From S010-17 sp036478895 (GTDB lineage: Bacteria; Bacteroidota; Bacteroidia; Flavobacteriales; Flavobacteriaceae), in NCBI GenBank assembly GCA_036478895.1, contig JAZGEV010000116.1, positions 1 through 16,951 on the forward strand: 16,951 nucleotides of DNA, in the 5' to 3' direction. A model generated the notes under the pieces. It was not told the DNA's origin, made no database searches, and saw only the letters and a program-made list of their open reading frames with translations. This document shows, in pieces, positions 7,618 to 14,319 of the stretch; the stretch's first letter is position 1, and each line of letters begins with the position of its first letter. The position numbers and the translations under genes are program-made.

Positions 7618-8568
7618 ATGATAGATAACAAAACACGTTTATTGAAAATTCCTGTAATTGGATTTTTAACAAAAATATCCGATAAGATAAAAGTTCCTGG
7701 CTTAAAAGGGATGAGTCTCTACGATCTGTTAGAAATGTATTTTATAGGTATTGTAAGAGGTGCAGTTACATCAAGAGCAGGTAGTATTGCGTTTAGTTTT
7801 TTTATGGCATTATTTCCTTTTGTTATTTTTGTTTTTACACTCATCCCTTTTATCCCAATTGAAAATTTTCAAGAAGATTTATTAATGTTGGTAGAAAACG
7901 CCTTACCACCAAACACAGCCGATAGTGTTGATTATGTTATAAAAGATATCGCAAATAATACGTATGGCGGATTGTTATCTTCTGTTTTTCTTTTATCTAT
8001 ATTATTAATGACCAATGGTGTAAATGCCTTGTTTAGTGGTTTTGAATACACCTATCATAAAATTAAAACACGAAATGTAATAACACAGTATATTGCGGCG
8101 TTATATACATCTATAATAATGGCATTATTATTGTTACTTACAGTAGCAATAATCTTTTACTTTGAAATAGGTATTGGAAAACTAAAAGCAAATGGTTTTG
8201 TATCGAACGATATATATTGGATAGGTTTTGGTAAAAACATCATTTTATTATTGATGTTATTAGTAGGCGTTTCCATATTATATTTTTTTGGCACTAAAGA
8301 AGGTCGGAAAATTAACTTTCTATCACCTGGCGCTATTTTTACAACAGTTCTAATTATTATAAATTTTATACTTTTTGGAATATATGTTAGTAAATTTGCA
8401 AAGTATAATGAACTCTATGGAATCATTGGAACGGTATTAATTTTAATGCTTTTTATATGGCTAAATTCCATAATTCTTTTATTAGGATATGAATTAAACA
8501 CTTGTATGATTGGGCTTAGAAATAAATCCGCTACAAATAAAGATGACAAACTAAATAACTATAATTAA
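7618..8568 (+). CDS. YihY/BrkB family inner-membrane protein
   Basis: A 316-residue polytopic membrane protein with about six hydrophobic helices (near residues 55-80, 117-140, 155-185, 205-227, 236-260 and 265-292). The family hallmarks are present: SRAGSIAFSFFMALFPFVIF in the first helix and YNELYGIIGTVLILMLFIWL with LLGYELN at the end. YihY was once called ribonuclease BN, an assignment since withdrawn; the present role is an uncharacterised inner-membrane protein. A TTG codon directly before the ATG could be read as a start, but ATG at 7618 is preferred. It is 15 nt behind the KdsC-like gene and 4 nt before the thioredoxin gene, in the middle of an envelope-oriented operon. The C-terminal tail is hydrophilic and Lys/Asn/Asp-rich. 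Confidence 0.9.
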   Translation: MIDNKTRLLKIPVIGFLTKISDKIKVPGLKGMSLYDLLEMYFIGIVRGAVTSRAGSIAFSFFMALFPFVIFVFTLIPFIPIENFQEDLLMLVENALPPNTADSVDYVIKDIANNTYGGLLSSVFLLSILLMTNGVNALFSGFEYTYHKIKTRNVITQYIAALYTSIIMALLLLLTVAIIFYFEIGIGKLKANGFVSNDIYWIGFGKNIILLLMLLVGVSILYFFGTKEGRKINFLSPGAIFTTVLIIINFILFGIYVSKFAKYNELYGIIGTVLILMLFIWLNSIILLLGYELNTCMIGLRNKSATNKDDKLNNYN

Positions 8569-8572
8569 CATA

Positions 8573-9070
8573 ATGAAAAAAATAATTTTACTTTTTACTG
8601 TAATACTATTACAAACTTCTTTTTTATATGCACAAGAAGAAACAAGTGACAAAGTTGAGCATTCGATAACCAATGACTTAAATTGGATAAGTTCTTATGA
8701 CGATGCACAAAAATTAGCCAAAGAACAAAATAAACAAATTTTGATATTCTTTACAGGTTCAGATTGGTGTGGTCTTTGCAAATTACTCAAAAAAGATTTT
8801 TTTTCGTCTGATGAATTTAAAGCTATTGCTCACGATAATTTAATTCTTTACAAAGCAGATTTTCCAAGAAGAACCGATATTGTTTCTGCCGAAGACAAAA
8901 AAGTAAATGAAGCATTAGATAATAAATACAGCAAATCGCGAAGCAAAAGATCATTTCCAACTATTGTAATAACTAATGCCAATGGTGTTGAATTAGGGTT
9001 TATAGAAAGCTATAATTTTATTCATGACACTACAAACCACTTTAGATTATTAAAGAAGTCTATTCAATAA
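8573..9070 (+). CDS. Exported thioredoxin-fold protein (Thioredoxin_7-like)
   Basis: 165 residues with a clear Sec signal peptide, MKKIILLFTVILLQTSFLYA, probably cleaved after A20, so the protein should be periplasmic. The thioredoxin active site is DWCGLCKLLKKDFF with cysteines C66 and C69 in a CxxC (WCGLC) arrangement; P129 in SFPTIVITN is the expected cis-proline. Between them is a basic/acidic insert (about residues 98-126, with DFPRRTDI and SKSRSKRS), as in the Thioredoxin_7/DUF255-like group of Bacteroidota. I infer a thiol-disulfide reductase acting on envelope proteins; the partner is unknown. It starts 4 nt after the YihY stop and is the last gene before a strong terminator. Confidence 0.88.
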   Translation: MKKIILLFTVILLQTSFLYAQEETSDKVEHSITNDLNWISSYDDAQKLAKEQNKQILIFFTGSDWCGLCKLLKKDFFSSDEFKAIAHDNLILYKADFPRRTDIVSAEDKKVNEALDNKYSKSRSKRSFPTIVITNANGVELGFIESYNFIHDTTNHFRLLKKSIQ

Positions 9071-9107
9071 TCACAATACTTTATAAGTTTTGCAATAATT
9101 AATTAAA

Positions 9108-9144
9108 AAAAAATCCCAATTTGAAAATCAAATTGGGATTTTTT
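9108..9144. terminator. Bidirectional intrinsic terminator between the thioredoxin gene and ndk
   Basis: A 17-bp perfect inverted repeat (9108-9124 with 9128-9144) has a 3-nt AAA loop, a GC-bearing core (TCCCAATTTGA) and A/T runs on both outer flanks. It sits between two convergent genes, 37 nt after the plus-strand stop and 17 nt beyond the minus-strand stop, and can serve both. Confidence 0.92.
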
Positions 9145-9161
9145 AGTTTTGATATTAGCTA

Positions 9162-9578
9162 CTAAAACATTTCTCTTCCAGAAAAATGAAAAGCACTTTC
9201 TATGGCTGCATTTTCATCACTATCAGATCCGTGTACTGCGTTTTCTCCAATAGAAGCTGCATACAATTTACGAATAGTTCCTTCTGCTGCATCTGCTGGA
9301 TTTGTAGCACCAATTAAAACTCTAAAGTCTTCTACAGCATTATCTTTTTCTAAGATTGCAGCTACAATAGGACCACGAGTCATATACTCTACTAATTCTC
9401 CAAAAAATGGACGTTCATTATGAACTGCATAAAACGCTTCTGCATCTCTTCTAGTCATATGAGTCATTTTCATTGCTACGATTCTAAAACCTGCAGCATT
9501 TATTTTTTCTAAAATTGCACCAGTATTCCCTTTTTCTAAAGAGTCTGGTTTCAACATGGTAAACGTTCTGTTTGTCAT
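9162..9578 (-). CDS. ndk: Nucleoside diphosphate kinase
   Basis: Transfers the gamma-phosphate from ATP to NDPs through a phosphohistidine, balancing cellular NTP and dNTP pools; cytoplasmic. 138 residues, normal for bacterial NDK. TFTMLKPDSLEKGNTG at the N-terminus includes K10. RRDAEAFYAVHNERPFF carries Y50, RGPIVAAILE and the ATNPADAAEGTIRKLYA segment (about 91-107) are family-typical. The active-site histidine is H116 in ENAVHGSDSDENA. It is a single-gene unit with its own promoter box 23 nt upstream, divergent from tsaD, and it ends at the shared terminator. Confidence 0.97.
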   Translation of the reverse strand: MTNRTFTMLKPDSLEKGNTGAILEKINAAGFRIVAMKMTHMTRRDAEAFYAVHNERPFFGELVEYMTRGPIVAAILEKDNAVEDFRVLIGATNPADAAEGTIRKLYAASIGENAVHGSDSDENAAIESAFHFSGREMF

Positions 9579-9601
9579 TTTTATATTTTTATTTTGAAGT
9601 G

Positions 9602-9609
9602 CAAAATTA
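9602..9609 (-). promoter_or_regulatory. Promoter -7 box for ndk
   Basis: The minus strand reads TAATTTTG, an exact TAnnTTTG match, 23 nt before the ndk ATG. The following leader is almost only A/T and lacks a Shine-Dalgarno motif. It resembles the pckA promoter (TAATTTTGCA followed by TTCAAAA in both). Confidence 0.6.
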
Positions 9610-9689
9610 GTATTTTTATTTAGATATCCTAAAAATCATAATAATTATTTGAATTTAAGATTAAATAGAAATTCTTAAGATACTTTTTG

Positions 9690-9697
9690 TAATTTTG
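9690..9697 (+). promoter_or_regulatory. Promoter -7 box for tsaD
   Basis: TAATTTTG matches TAnnTTTG exactly and ends 7 nt before the tsaD ATG, so the leader would be zero to a few nucleotides long. It forms a divergent promoter region with ndk. Confidence 0.55.
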
Positions 9698-9704
9698 CAT
9701 CACA

Positions 9705-10748
9705 ATGTCAAAGCAACAAAATACATACATATTAGCTATTGAATCATCTTGCGATGATACAAGTGCAGCTGTATTATGCAATAATATAGTTTTATCAAAT
9801 GTTGTTGCAAATCAAGACATTCATAAAAAATATGGCGGTGTTGTACCAGAGTTAGCGTCACGAGCACATCAACAAAATATTGTTCCTGTTGTACAGCAAG
9901 CATTAGAGCAAGCGAAAATTGATAAAAAACAACTTAGTGCTATCGCTTTTACTCGTGGACCTGGTTTAATGGGTTCGTTACTTGTTGGTACTTCATTTGC
10001 AACTTCTTTTGCAATGGCTTTAAACATTCCATTGATTGATGTCAATCATATGCAAGCGCATATTTTGGCTCATTTTATTGATGAATTGGATAATGAAAAC
10101 CAGAGTAATTCTAAGCCTTCATTTCCTTTTATTTGCTTAACCATTTCTGGCGGCCATACACAAATAGTAAAAGTTTCTAGTTATTTTGATTTTAAAATTT
10201 TAGGAGAAACTCTAGATGATGCAGCTGGCGAAGCTTTTGATAAAGCTGCAAAAGTATTGGGATTGCAATATCCTGGCGGACCATTAATTGATAAATATGC
10301 TAAAGGTGGAAATCCAAATGCGTACCCATTTCCAAAACCAAAAACCAAAAACAAATTGGATTTTAGTTTTAGTGGTTTTAAAACTGCTGTAATGCGTTTT
10401 GTGCAAAAAAATGTTGCAGAAAATCCTAATTTCATTCAAGAAAATTTAAACGATATTTGTGCTTCTATCCAAAATGGAATTGCAACAATTTTAATGGATA
10501 AATTAAAAGCAACTGTAAAAGAAACTGGCATTAATCAAATAGCCATTGCTGGTGGTGTTTCTGCCAATTCAGAAATAAGAAAACGACTTACTGAAAATAA
10601 ATATGGTTGGAAAACCTACATTCCTCCATTTGAATATACAACAGACAACGCTGCAATGATTGGCATTACAGGCTATTTAAAATTTAAAAATGGTAAATTC
10701 TCTACTAACCAAAAAACAGCAACTGCTCGTTTAAAAGTGAGTGAGTAA
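9705..10748 (+). CDS. tsaD: tRNA N6-adenosine threonylcarbamoyltransferase
   Basis: The catalytic subunit of the t6A complex (with TsaB and TsaE; TsaC supplies threonylcarbamoyl-AMP). It modifies A37 of ANN-decoding tRNAs in the cytoplasm. ASKHA fold, 347 residues, normal length. Visible motifs are AIESSCDDTSAA (11-22), YGGVVPELASRAH (43-55), GPGLMGSLLVG (86-95), the metal-binding HMQAH (H115 and H119), ISGGHTQIV (148-155), LDDAAGEAFDKAAK (170-183), AGGVSAN (282-288) and the metal ligand D314 in TTDNAAMIG. All catalytic elements look intact. The ATG at 10779 of the exonuclease gene follows 30 nt later. tsaD has its own promoter box and is divergent from ndk. Confidence 0.97.
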   Translation: MSKQQNTYILAIESSCDDTSAAVLCNNIVLSNVVANQDIHKKYGGVVPELASRAHQQNIVPVVQQALEQAKIDKKQLSAIAFTRGPGLMGSLLVGTSFATSFAMALNIPLIDVNHMQAHILAHFIDELDNENQSNSKPSFPFICLTISGGHTQIVKVSSYFDFKILGETLDDAAGEAFDKAAKVLGLQYPGGPLIDKYAKGGNPNAYPFPKPKTKNKLDFSFSGFKTAVMRFVQKNVAENPNFIQENLNDICASIQNGIATILMDKLKATVKETGINQIAIAGGVSANSEIRKRLTENKYGWKTYIPPFEYTTDNAAMIGITGYLKFKNGKFSTNQKTATARLKVSE

Positions 10749-10766
10749 TTACTCAATACTAATTCA

Positions 10767-10774
10767 TACCTTTA
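10767..10774 (+). promoter_or_regulatory. Possible promoter -7 box for the exonuclease gene
   Basis: TACCTTTA is one mismatch from TAnnTTTG and ends 4 nt before the ATG (spacer CATC), the same distance as at manA and the DUF2520 gene. Cotranscription with tsaD is also possible, since the gap between the genes is only 30 nt. Confidence 0.4.
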
Positions 10775-10778
10775 CATC

Positions 10779-11585
10779 ATGAAATTAAACTTAAAAAAAC
10801 CCATCGCATTTTTTGATTTAGAAACTACAGGAATTAACATTGCTAAAGATCGTATTGTTGAAATTTCTATTCTTAAAATATTAATTAATGGTAATAAAGA
10901 AAGTAAAACTTGGTTGGTAAATCCAGAAATGGAAATTCCAAAAGAAGCTAGTGATATTCATCATATTACTAACGAAAGAGTTGTAACCGAACCTACATTT
11001 AAAGAATTAGCACCACAAGTCATTGCAATGATTGAAGGTTGTGATTTAGCAGGTTTTAACTCCAATAGGTTTGATATTCCTTTATTAGCAGAAGAAATGT
11101 TACGAACAGGTAATGATTTTTCGATGAAAGATCGTTTGGCTGTTGATGTACAAACTATTTTTCACAAAAAAGAACAACGCACATTAACCGCTGGTTATCA
11201 GTTTTACTGTAACAAAGATTTAACAGATGCGCATTCTGCCGAAGCAGATACCTTAGCTACTTATGAAATTTTCTTAGCTCAAATTGAAAAGTATGACGAC
11301 TTAGAAAATGATATGGGAAAATTAGCTGAATTTTCGCATTATAATAAAAGAGCTGACTTTGCAGGTTTCCTTTTATTTAATGATAAAAATGAAGAAATTT
11401 TTTCCTTTGGAAAGTATAAAGGAAAAAAAATTACCGATGTTTTAACTAAAGATAAAGGTTATTTTAATTGGATTCAAAATGCCGATTTCCCTTTATACAC
11501 CAAAAAAGTGTTGAAACAAATAAAAGACAGAATGAATGGCAGTGGATTTACTGTTGATGATTTGAAAAATAAATTCAATAATTAA
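10779..11585 (+). CDS. DEDDh 3'-5' exonuclease with DUF3820-like tail
   Basis: 268 residues. Residues about 8-170 form a DnaQ/RNase T-type exonuclease domain: Exo I FFDLETTG with D13 and E15, Exo II NSNRFDIPLL with D99, and Exo III AHSAEADT with H152 and D157, a complete DEDDh set. HHITNERV (61-68) is the usual substrate-side motif. Residues about 205-250 carry FSFGKYKGKKITDV and YFNWIQNADF, which resemble the DUF3820 module seen as a tail on some bacterial epsilon-like nucleases. The domain removes 3' nucleotides of DNA or RNA with two Mg2+ ions; which substrate applies here is not shown. A link to DNA repair or proofreading is inferred from the epsilon-like family. It follows tsaD by 30 nt and ends before a bidirectional terminator. 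Confidence 0.85.
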   Translation: MKLNLKKPIAFFDLETTGINIAKDRIVEISILKILINGNKESKTWLVNPEMEIPKEASDIHHITNERVVTEPTFKELAPQVIAMIEGCDLAGFNSNRFDIPLLAEEMLRTGNDFSMKDRLAVDVQTIFHKKEQRTLTAGYQFYCNKDLTDAHSAEADTLATYEIFLAQIEKYDDLENDMGKLAEFSHYNKRADFAGFLLFNDKNEEIFSFGKYKGKKITDVLTKDKGYFNWIQNADFPLYTKKVLKQIKDRMNGSGFTVDDLKNKFNN

Positions 11586-11612
11586 ATCTAATCCAAATAC
11601 TTTTTTAAAATC

Positions 11613-11650
11613 GAAAACTCCCTCAGTTATCTCTAACTTTGGGAGTTTTC
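11613..11650. terminator. Bidirectional intrinsic terminator
   Basis: A 10-bp outer stem (11613-11622 with 11641-11650, GAAAACTCCC) is extended by an inner 5-bp stem (11625-11629 with 11634-11638) around a TCTC loop. A T/C-rich tail follows on the plus side. It separates the convergent exonuclease gene and the minus-strand gene at 11676-12416. Confidence 0.85.
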
Positions 11651-11675
11651 TTCTCTTTCATAGCTTTTGAAAGAT

Positions 11676-12416
11676 TTATCTTGTTGATCCTCTACGAACT
11701 TTCTTTTTTACAGGAGTTCTAACTTTAGAGATTCCTTTTTTACGTTTAATCATTTGTTTTTTACTAGTGGTTTTACCATTCGTTTTTTTACTAGTACGCG
11801 CTTTTGATCTATAGTAATAATAGTCATCGTCTTCATTAAACTGTTCGTAATCGTTATGAAAGTCATCGTCATTAAAGAAATCATCTTCATATTCATAAAC
11901 GTAATCATCATAATAATAATTATCATAATAACCAGTATTGTAGCTGTATCTTCTCGGCTTAACCGATCCTATAAAACGGATTCCATGACGTCTGTAAATA
12001 ATTTTTAAACCACCTACACGTGTCATTTTTCCTCTACGGTAACTGATAAAAACAGTTCCTACTCTACTCACCTTTCCGCGATATGTGTAGTTTATAAATA
12101 CGCGTCCAACACGTATTACTCTGCCTCTATAATCTCTTACAACTCTTGTGCCTCGTCTATTATGTCTAGCATTCGCTTTTCGCTGTGTGCCTTTGTAATA
12201 ATACTCTGTTGTTGTTCCGTAACTGCCGTGTACATCAAAATCTAATTGTCCATCTGTAAAAATAAAAAATTTAATGCCGCGTTCGGTAAACGAAATCGGT
12301 TCATCGAGATTATTTGAATAATCCCATTTACTGTTTGGTTGTTCATTGCTTATGTTAGCTTCTACAGTCGAAACCATCATAAACATTCCTATTAAAATAA
12401 GTAGTCCTTTTTTCAT
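11676..12416 (-). CDS. Exported Arg/Tyr repeat protein of unknown function
   Basis: I do not recognise a named family. 246 residues with a Sec signal peptide (residues 1-20, MKKGLLILIGMFMMVSTVEA), so periplasmic or surface. Residues 40-70 are beta-like (GIKFFIFTDGQLDFDVHG). Residues 96-153 hold about four tandem units of 15-16 residues, consensus YRGxVxRVGxVFIxY: glycines fall at 98, 114, 129 and 145, and the RVG-type glycines at 104, 120, 135 and 150. These probably form a regular beta-hairpin stack. Residues about 158-202 are very rich in Tyr and Asp/Glu (DNYYYDDYVYEYEDD), and residues 203-246 are strongly basic and Ser/Thr/Lys/Arg-rich. The charge therefore changes from basic to acidic to basic along the chain. 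There is no T9SS tail or lipobox. It is monocistronic, with a long leader upstream. A cell-wall, LPS or polyanion-binding role is only a guess. Confidence 0.8.
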   Translation of the reverse strand: MKKGLLILIGMFMMVSTVEANISNEQPNSKWDYSNNLDEPISFTERGIKFFIFTDGQLDFDVHGSYGTTTEYYYKGTQRKANARHNRRGTRVVRDYRGRVIRVGRVFINYTYRGKVSRVGTVFISYRRGKMTRVGGLKIIYRRHGIRFIGSVKPRRYSYNTGYYDNYYYDDYVYEYEDDFFNDDDFHNDYEQFNEDDDYYYYRSKARTSKKTNGKTTSKKQMIKRKKGISKVRTPVKKKVRRGSTR

Positions 12417-12595
12417 GATATATGGTTTTAGGATTAACGCCTACTCTAAATGCTTTTCGGCTTCCGCATTTGATTAAGTAGTTTCAAGTAGCGTGCCATA
12501 AAAATAAAACACGTTTTAATTTGAACTAATTATGCTTTACAAGTAATAGTTAATGATTTATTTTACAAAGAGTTAAATATGTGATTTAAACGCAT
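12417..12595. other. Long upstream region of the exported repeat-protein gene
   Basis: Part of the 314-base gene-free stretch 12417-12730 (the rest is the fabH terminator and flanking AT-rich sequence). I found no exact TAnnTTTG box on the minus strand. There is a small inverted repeat AAATGC/GCATTT (12448-12453 with 12466-12471) enclosing CGG-CTT-CCG, and a direct repeat AAGTAG (12476-12481 and 12486-12491). This block is more GC-rich than its surroundings and could be a structured mRNA leader or a binding site. I recognise no riboswitch class. Confidence 0.35.
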
Positions 12596-12603
12596 AAAAA
12601 AAC

Positions 12604-12638
12604 CTAATAAAATTTAATCTATTCTTAAATTTTATTAG
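12604..12638 (-). terminator. Intrinsic terminator of fabH
   Basis: A 14-bp perfect inverted repeat (12604-12617 with 12625-12638) has a 7-nt loop. On the minus strand it is followed by G and seven T (complement of the A run 12596-12602). The stem is AT-rich but long. It lies about 90 nt downstream of the fabH stop codon. Confidence 0.7.
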
Positions 12639-12730
12639 ATTTGTTCTAATATTTTTTACGTTAAATTGGTGTTTGTTTAGGTGTTAAATTTAAAAAAAAC
12701 ACTTAATATTTCATTTAAAATAGCGTCAAA

Positions 12731-13735
12731 TTACCATCTCATTACAACATTACCCCAAGTAAATCCGCTACCAAAAGCAGCTAAAACGACTAAGTCGCCT
12801 TCTTTAATATTGCCTTTCTCCCAAGCTTCTGTTAAAGCAATGATTATAGATGCAGCTGTTGTGTTACCATATTTCATTATGTTGTTGTATACTTGATCAT
12901 CGCGTAAGCCAAATTTTTTCTGAATATATTGAGATATCCTTAAATTAGCTTGATGTGGAATAAACATATCAATATCACTTGCTTTTAAATTATTTTTTTC
13001 AAGGCCTTCATTTATGGTTTCACTAAAACGAATTATGGCATTTTTAAAAACTAATTGACCATCCATATAAGGAAAATATGAGGTATCTTCTTCTTTATTT
13101 GCTAATATTTCTGGAACCCAATGTGCAATACTAGGTGTTGCAACGGTCAATTTATCTGCATATTTACCTTGACTGTGCAAATGTGTATATAATATTCCTT
13201 TGTTATTATCTTCTGTTCTTGATAATATACAAGCTCCAGCGCCATCTCCAAAAATTACTGAAACGCCTCTACCTCTAGTCGTTTTATCCAATCCATTGGA
13301 ATGATACTCTGCGCCTATTACTAAAATGTTTTTATACATACCCGTTTTAATAAATTGATCTGCTGTAGAAAGAGCGTAAATAAAACCTGAACATTGATTA
13401 CGTATATCAATTGCACCAACAGTATCTAAATCTAACATATCTTGAATTTGAACACCACATCCTGGAAAGAAATAGTCTGGACTTAAGGTTGCAAATACTA
13501 TAAAATCAATGTCGTCTTTGGTTAAACCAGAACGTTCTATGGCAATTCTAGCAGCTTCAGCGCCCATAGTTGCTGAAGTTTCTCCACTTCCATCTTTTAT
13601 CCATCTACGTTCTTGAATACCTGTTCTTTCTTGAATCCAAGCATCATTTGTATCCATAATTTTAGATAAATCATCATTAGTCACTATAGTTTCAGGAACA
13701 TAAAAGCCCATTCCCGTTATTTTTGAATTATACAT
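12731..13735 (-). CDS. fabH: 3-oxoacyl-ACP synthase III (KAS III)
   Basis: Condenses an acyl-CoA primer with malonyl-ACP to begin fatty-acid synthesis in the cytoplasm. Thiolase fold, 334 residues. The catalytic triad is visible: C115 (IRNQCSGFIYAL), H261 (PHQANLRI) and N291 (YGNTTAAS). Other family marks are RTGIQERRW (37-45), GRGVSVIFGDGAGA (155-168) and the C-terminal FGSGFTWGNVVMRW. It is slightly longer than the E. coli enzyme (about 317), with an insert around residues 180-225. Bacteroidota often carry more than one KAS III, so a specialised role (branched-chain primers or a pigment-type lipid) is possible. It is monocistronic, with a promoter box 27 nt upstream and a terminator downstream. 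Confidence 0.92.
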   Translation of the reverse strand: MYNSKITGMGFYVPETIVTNDDLSKIMDTNDAWIQERTGIQERRWIKDGSGETSATMGAEAARIAIERSGLTKDDIDFIVFATLSPDYFFPGCGVQIQDMLDLDTVGAIDIRNQCSGFIYALSTADQFIKTGMYKNILVIGAEYHSNGLDKTTRGRGVSVIFGDGAGACILSRTEDNNKGILYTHLHSQGKYADKLTVATPSIAHWVPEILANKEEDTSYFPYMDGQLVFKNAIIRFSETINEGLEKNNLKASDIDMFIPHQANLRISQYIQKKFGLRDDQVYNNIMKYGNTTAASIIIALTEAWEKGNIKEGDLVVLAAFGSGFTWGNVVMRW

Positions 13736-13762
13736 AATCTTTTGTTTTAGTTGTTTCTAATT

Positions 13763-13770
13763 CAAAGGTA
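13763..13770 (-). promoter_or_regulatory. Promoter -7 box for fabH
   Basis: The minus strand reads TACCTTTG, an exact TAnnTTTG match, 27 nt before the fabH ATG. The leader is A-rich with no Shine-Dalgarno. No clear -33 TTG is seen. Confidence 0.6.
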
Positions 13771-13823
13771 CGAATTAATAAATAGAAATAATTTTAAAAA
13801 TTATTTTATTAATATTCAAAAAA

Positions 13824-13848
13824 AAAGACTGCCCAATGGGCAGTCTTT
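13824..13848 (-). terminator. Intrinsic terminator of the Cys-repeat protein gene
   Basis: A GC-rich 11-bp stem AAAGACTGCCC/GGGCAGTCTTT (13824-13834 with 13838-13848) has a 3-nt loop and is followed on the minus strand by a T run (complement of A at 13818-13826). It begins 22 nt after the stop codon at 13871. Confidence 0.92.
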
Positions 13849-13870
13849 ACTTTTTAATTCTTCAAGGAAC

Positions 13871-14218
13871 TTATGCTTTCTTACTACCGCAAGATGCTTT
13901 AGATTTACCTGAACAAGATGCTTTTGAAGCTGTTTTCTTTGAACCACAAGATGCTTTTTTCTTACCAGAACAAGATGCTTTAGCTTCTGCATTTTTTGAA
14001 CCACAAGACGCTTTTGATGTCGCTGATTTTTTTCCAGTACAACATCCTTTTGCTTTTTTAGTAGTTGCTTCCATAACTTCTGAAGCTGATACTTCATCAA
14101 CTGAATATTCAGCTTTTACTTCTGTTTCTACTGCTTTAGTTGCTACTTTTTTAGTTTGAGCATTTGAAAATGCTACAAAAAATAAACCAATTACTAGTGT
14201 TAAGATTACTTTTTTCAT
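13871..14218 (-). CDS. Exported Cys/Lys/Ser repeat protein, possible metal binder
   Basis: 115 residues. The signal peptide is MKKVILTLVIGLFFVAFSNA (cleavage after A20 likely), with no lipobox. Residues 21-55 are a charged linker (TKAVETEV). Residues 57-115 are low-complexity and Cys-rich: seven cysteines (59, 60, 72, 83, 91, 102, 110), most in units of the form KASC[GS][SG]KK that alternate SCGSK and SCSGK, with many Lys and Ser and no aromatic residue. I know no named family. The spaced thiols on a basic chain suggest binding of soft metal ions or formation of disulfides, but nothing proves it. The next upstream gene encodes an HMBD metal-binding lipoprotein with a nearly identical N-terminal leader. 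A strong terminator follows. Other frames are open across the repeat region but only because the DNA itself is repetitive. Confidence 0.75.
   Translation of the reverse strand: MKKVILTLVIGLFFVAFSNAQTKKVATKAVETEVKAEYSVDEVSASEVMEATTKKAKGCCTGKKSATSKASCGSKNAEAKASCSGKKKASCGSKKTASKASCSGKSKASCGSKKA
13880..14012. repeat. Short tandem-type coding repeat in the Cys-rich protein gene
   Basis: On the plus strand the sequence CAAGATGCTTT (CAAGACGCTTT in one copy) recurs five times, preceded alternately by CTGAA/CAGAA and GAACCA. It encodes the KASC repeat units on the minus strand. Such repeats can expand and contract. Confidence 0.65.
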
Positions 14219-14276
14219 TGTTTTTTGTTTTTATTATTAATAATATATGGTAAAAATATGCTTTATTAAAAGAATA

Positions 14277-14295
14277 TTAACGTTTCAAACGTTAA
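14277..14295. promoter_or_regulatory. Perfect palindrome between the two metal-type genes
   Basis: TTAACGTTTCAAACGTTAA is a 9-1-9 perfect inverted repeat in the 101-nt gap between the HMBD lipoprotein gene and the Cys-repeat gene. It is either an operator upstream of the Cys-repeat gene or the hairpin of a terminator 24 nt after the HMBD stop codon. There is no good T-tract on the minus strand, which slightly favours an operator. Confidence 0.45.
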
Positions 14296-14319
14296 ATTCT
14301 TTCGAGAAAATGTTAAAAT

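Noticed and set aside
10743..10754. 12-bp palindrome GAGTAATTACTC over the tsaD stop codon
   Set aside because: It lies mostly in coding sequence and is short and AT-rich, so chance is a sufficient explanation.
13871..14012. CRISPR-like or satellite array
   Set aside because: The repeat units are short, uneven and in frame with a protein repeat, with no unique spacers of constant length.
13816..14159. Long open frames in other registers and on the plus strand over the Cys-repeat gene
   Set aside because: They arise from the repetitive DNA (CAAGATGCTTT units). They have odd composition and no signal sequence or family match, and the minus-strand frame 13871-14218 has a clean signal peptide and terminator.
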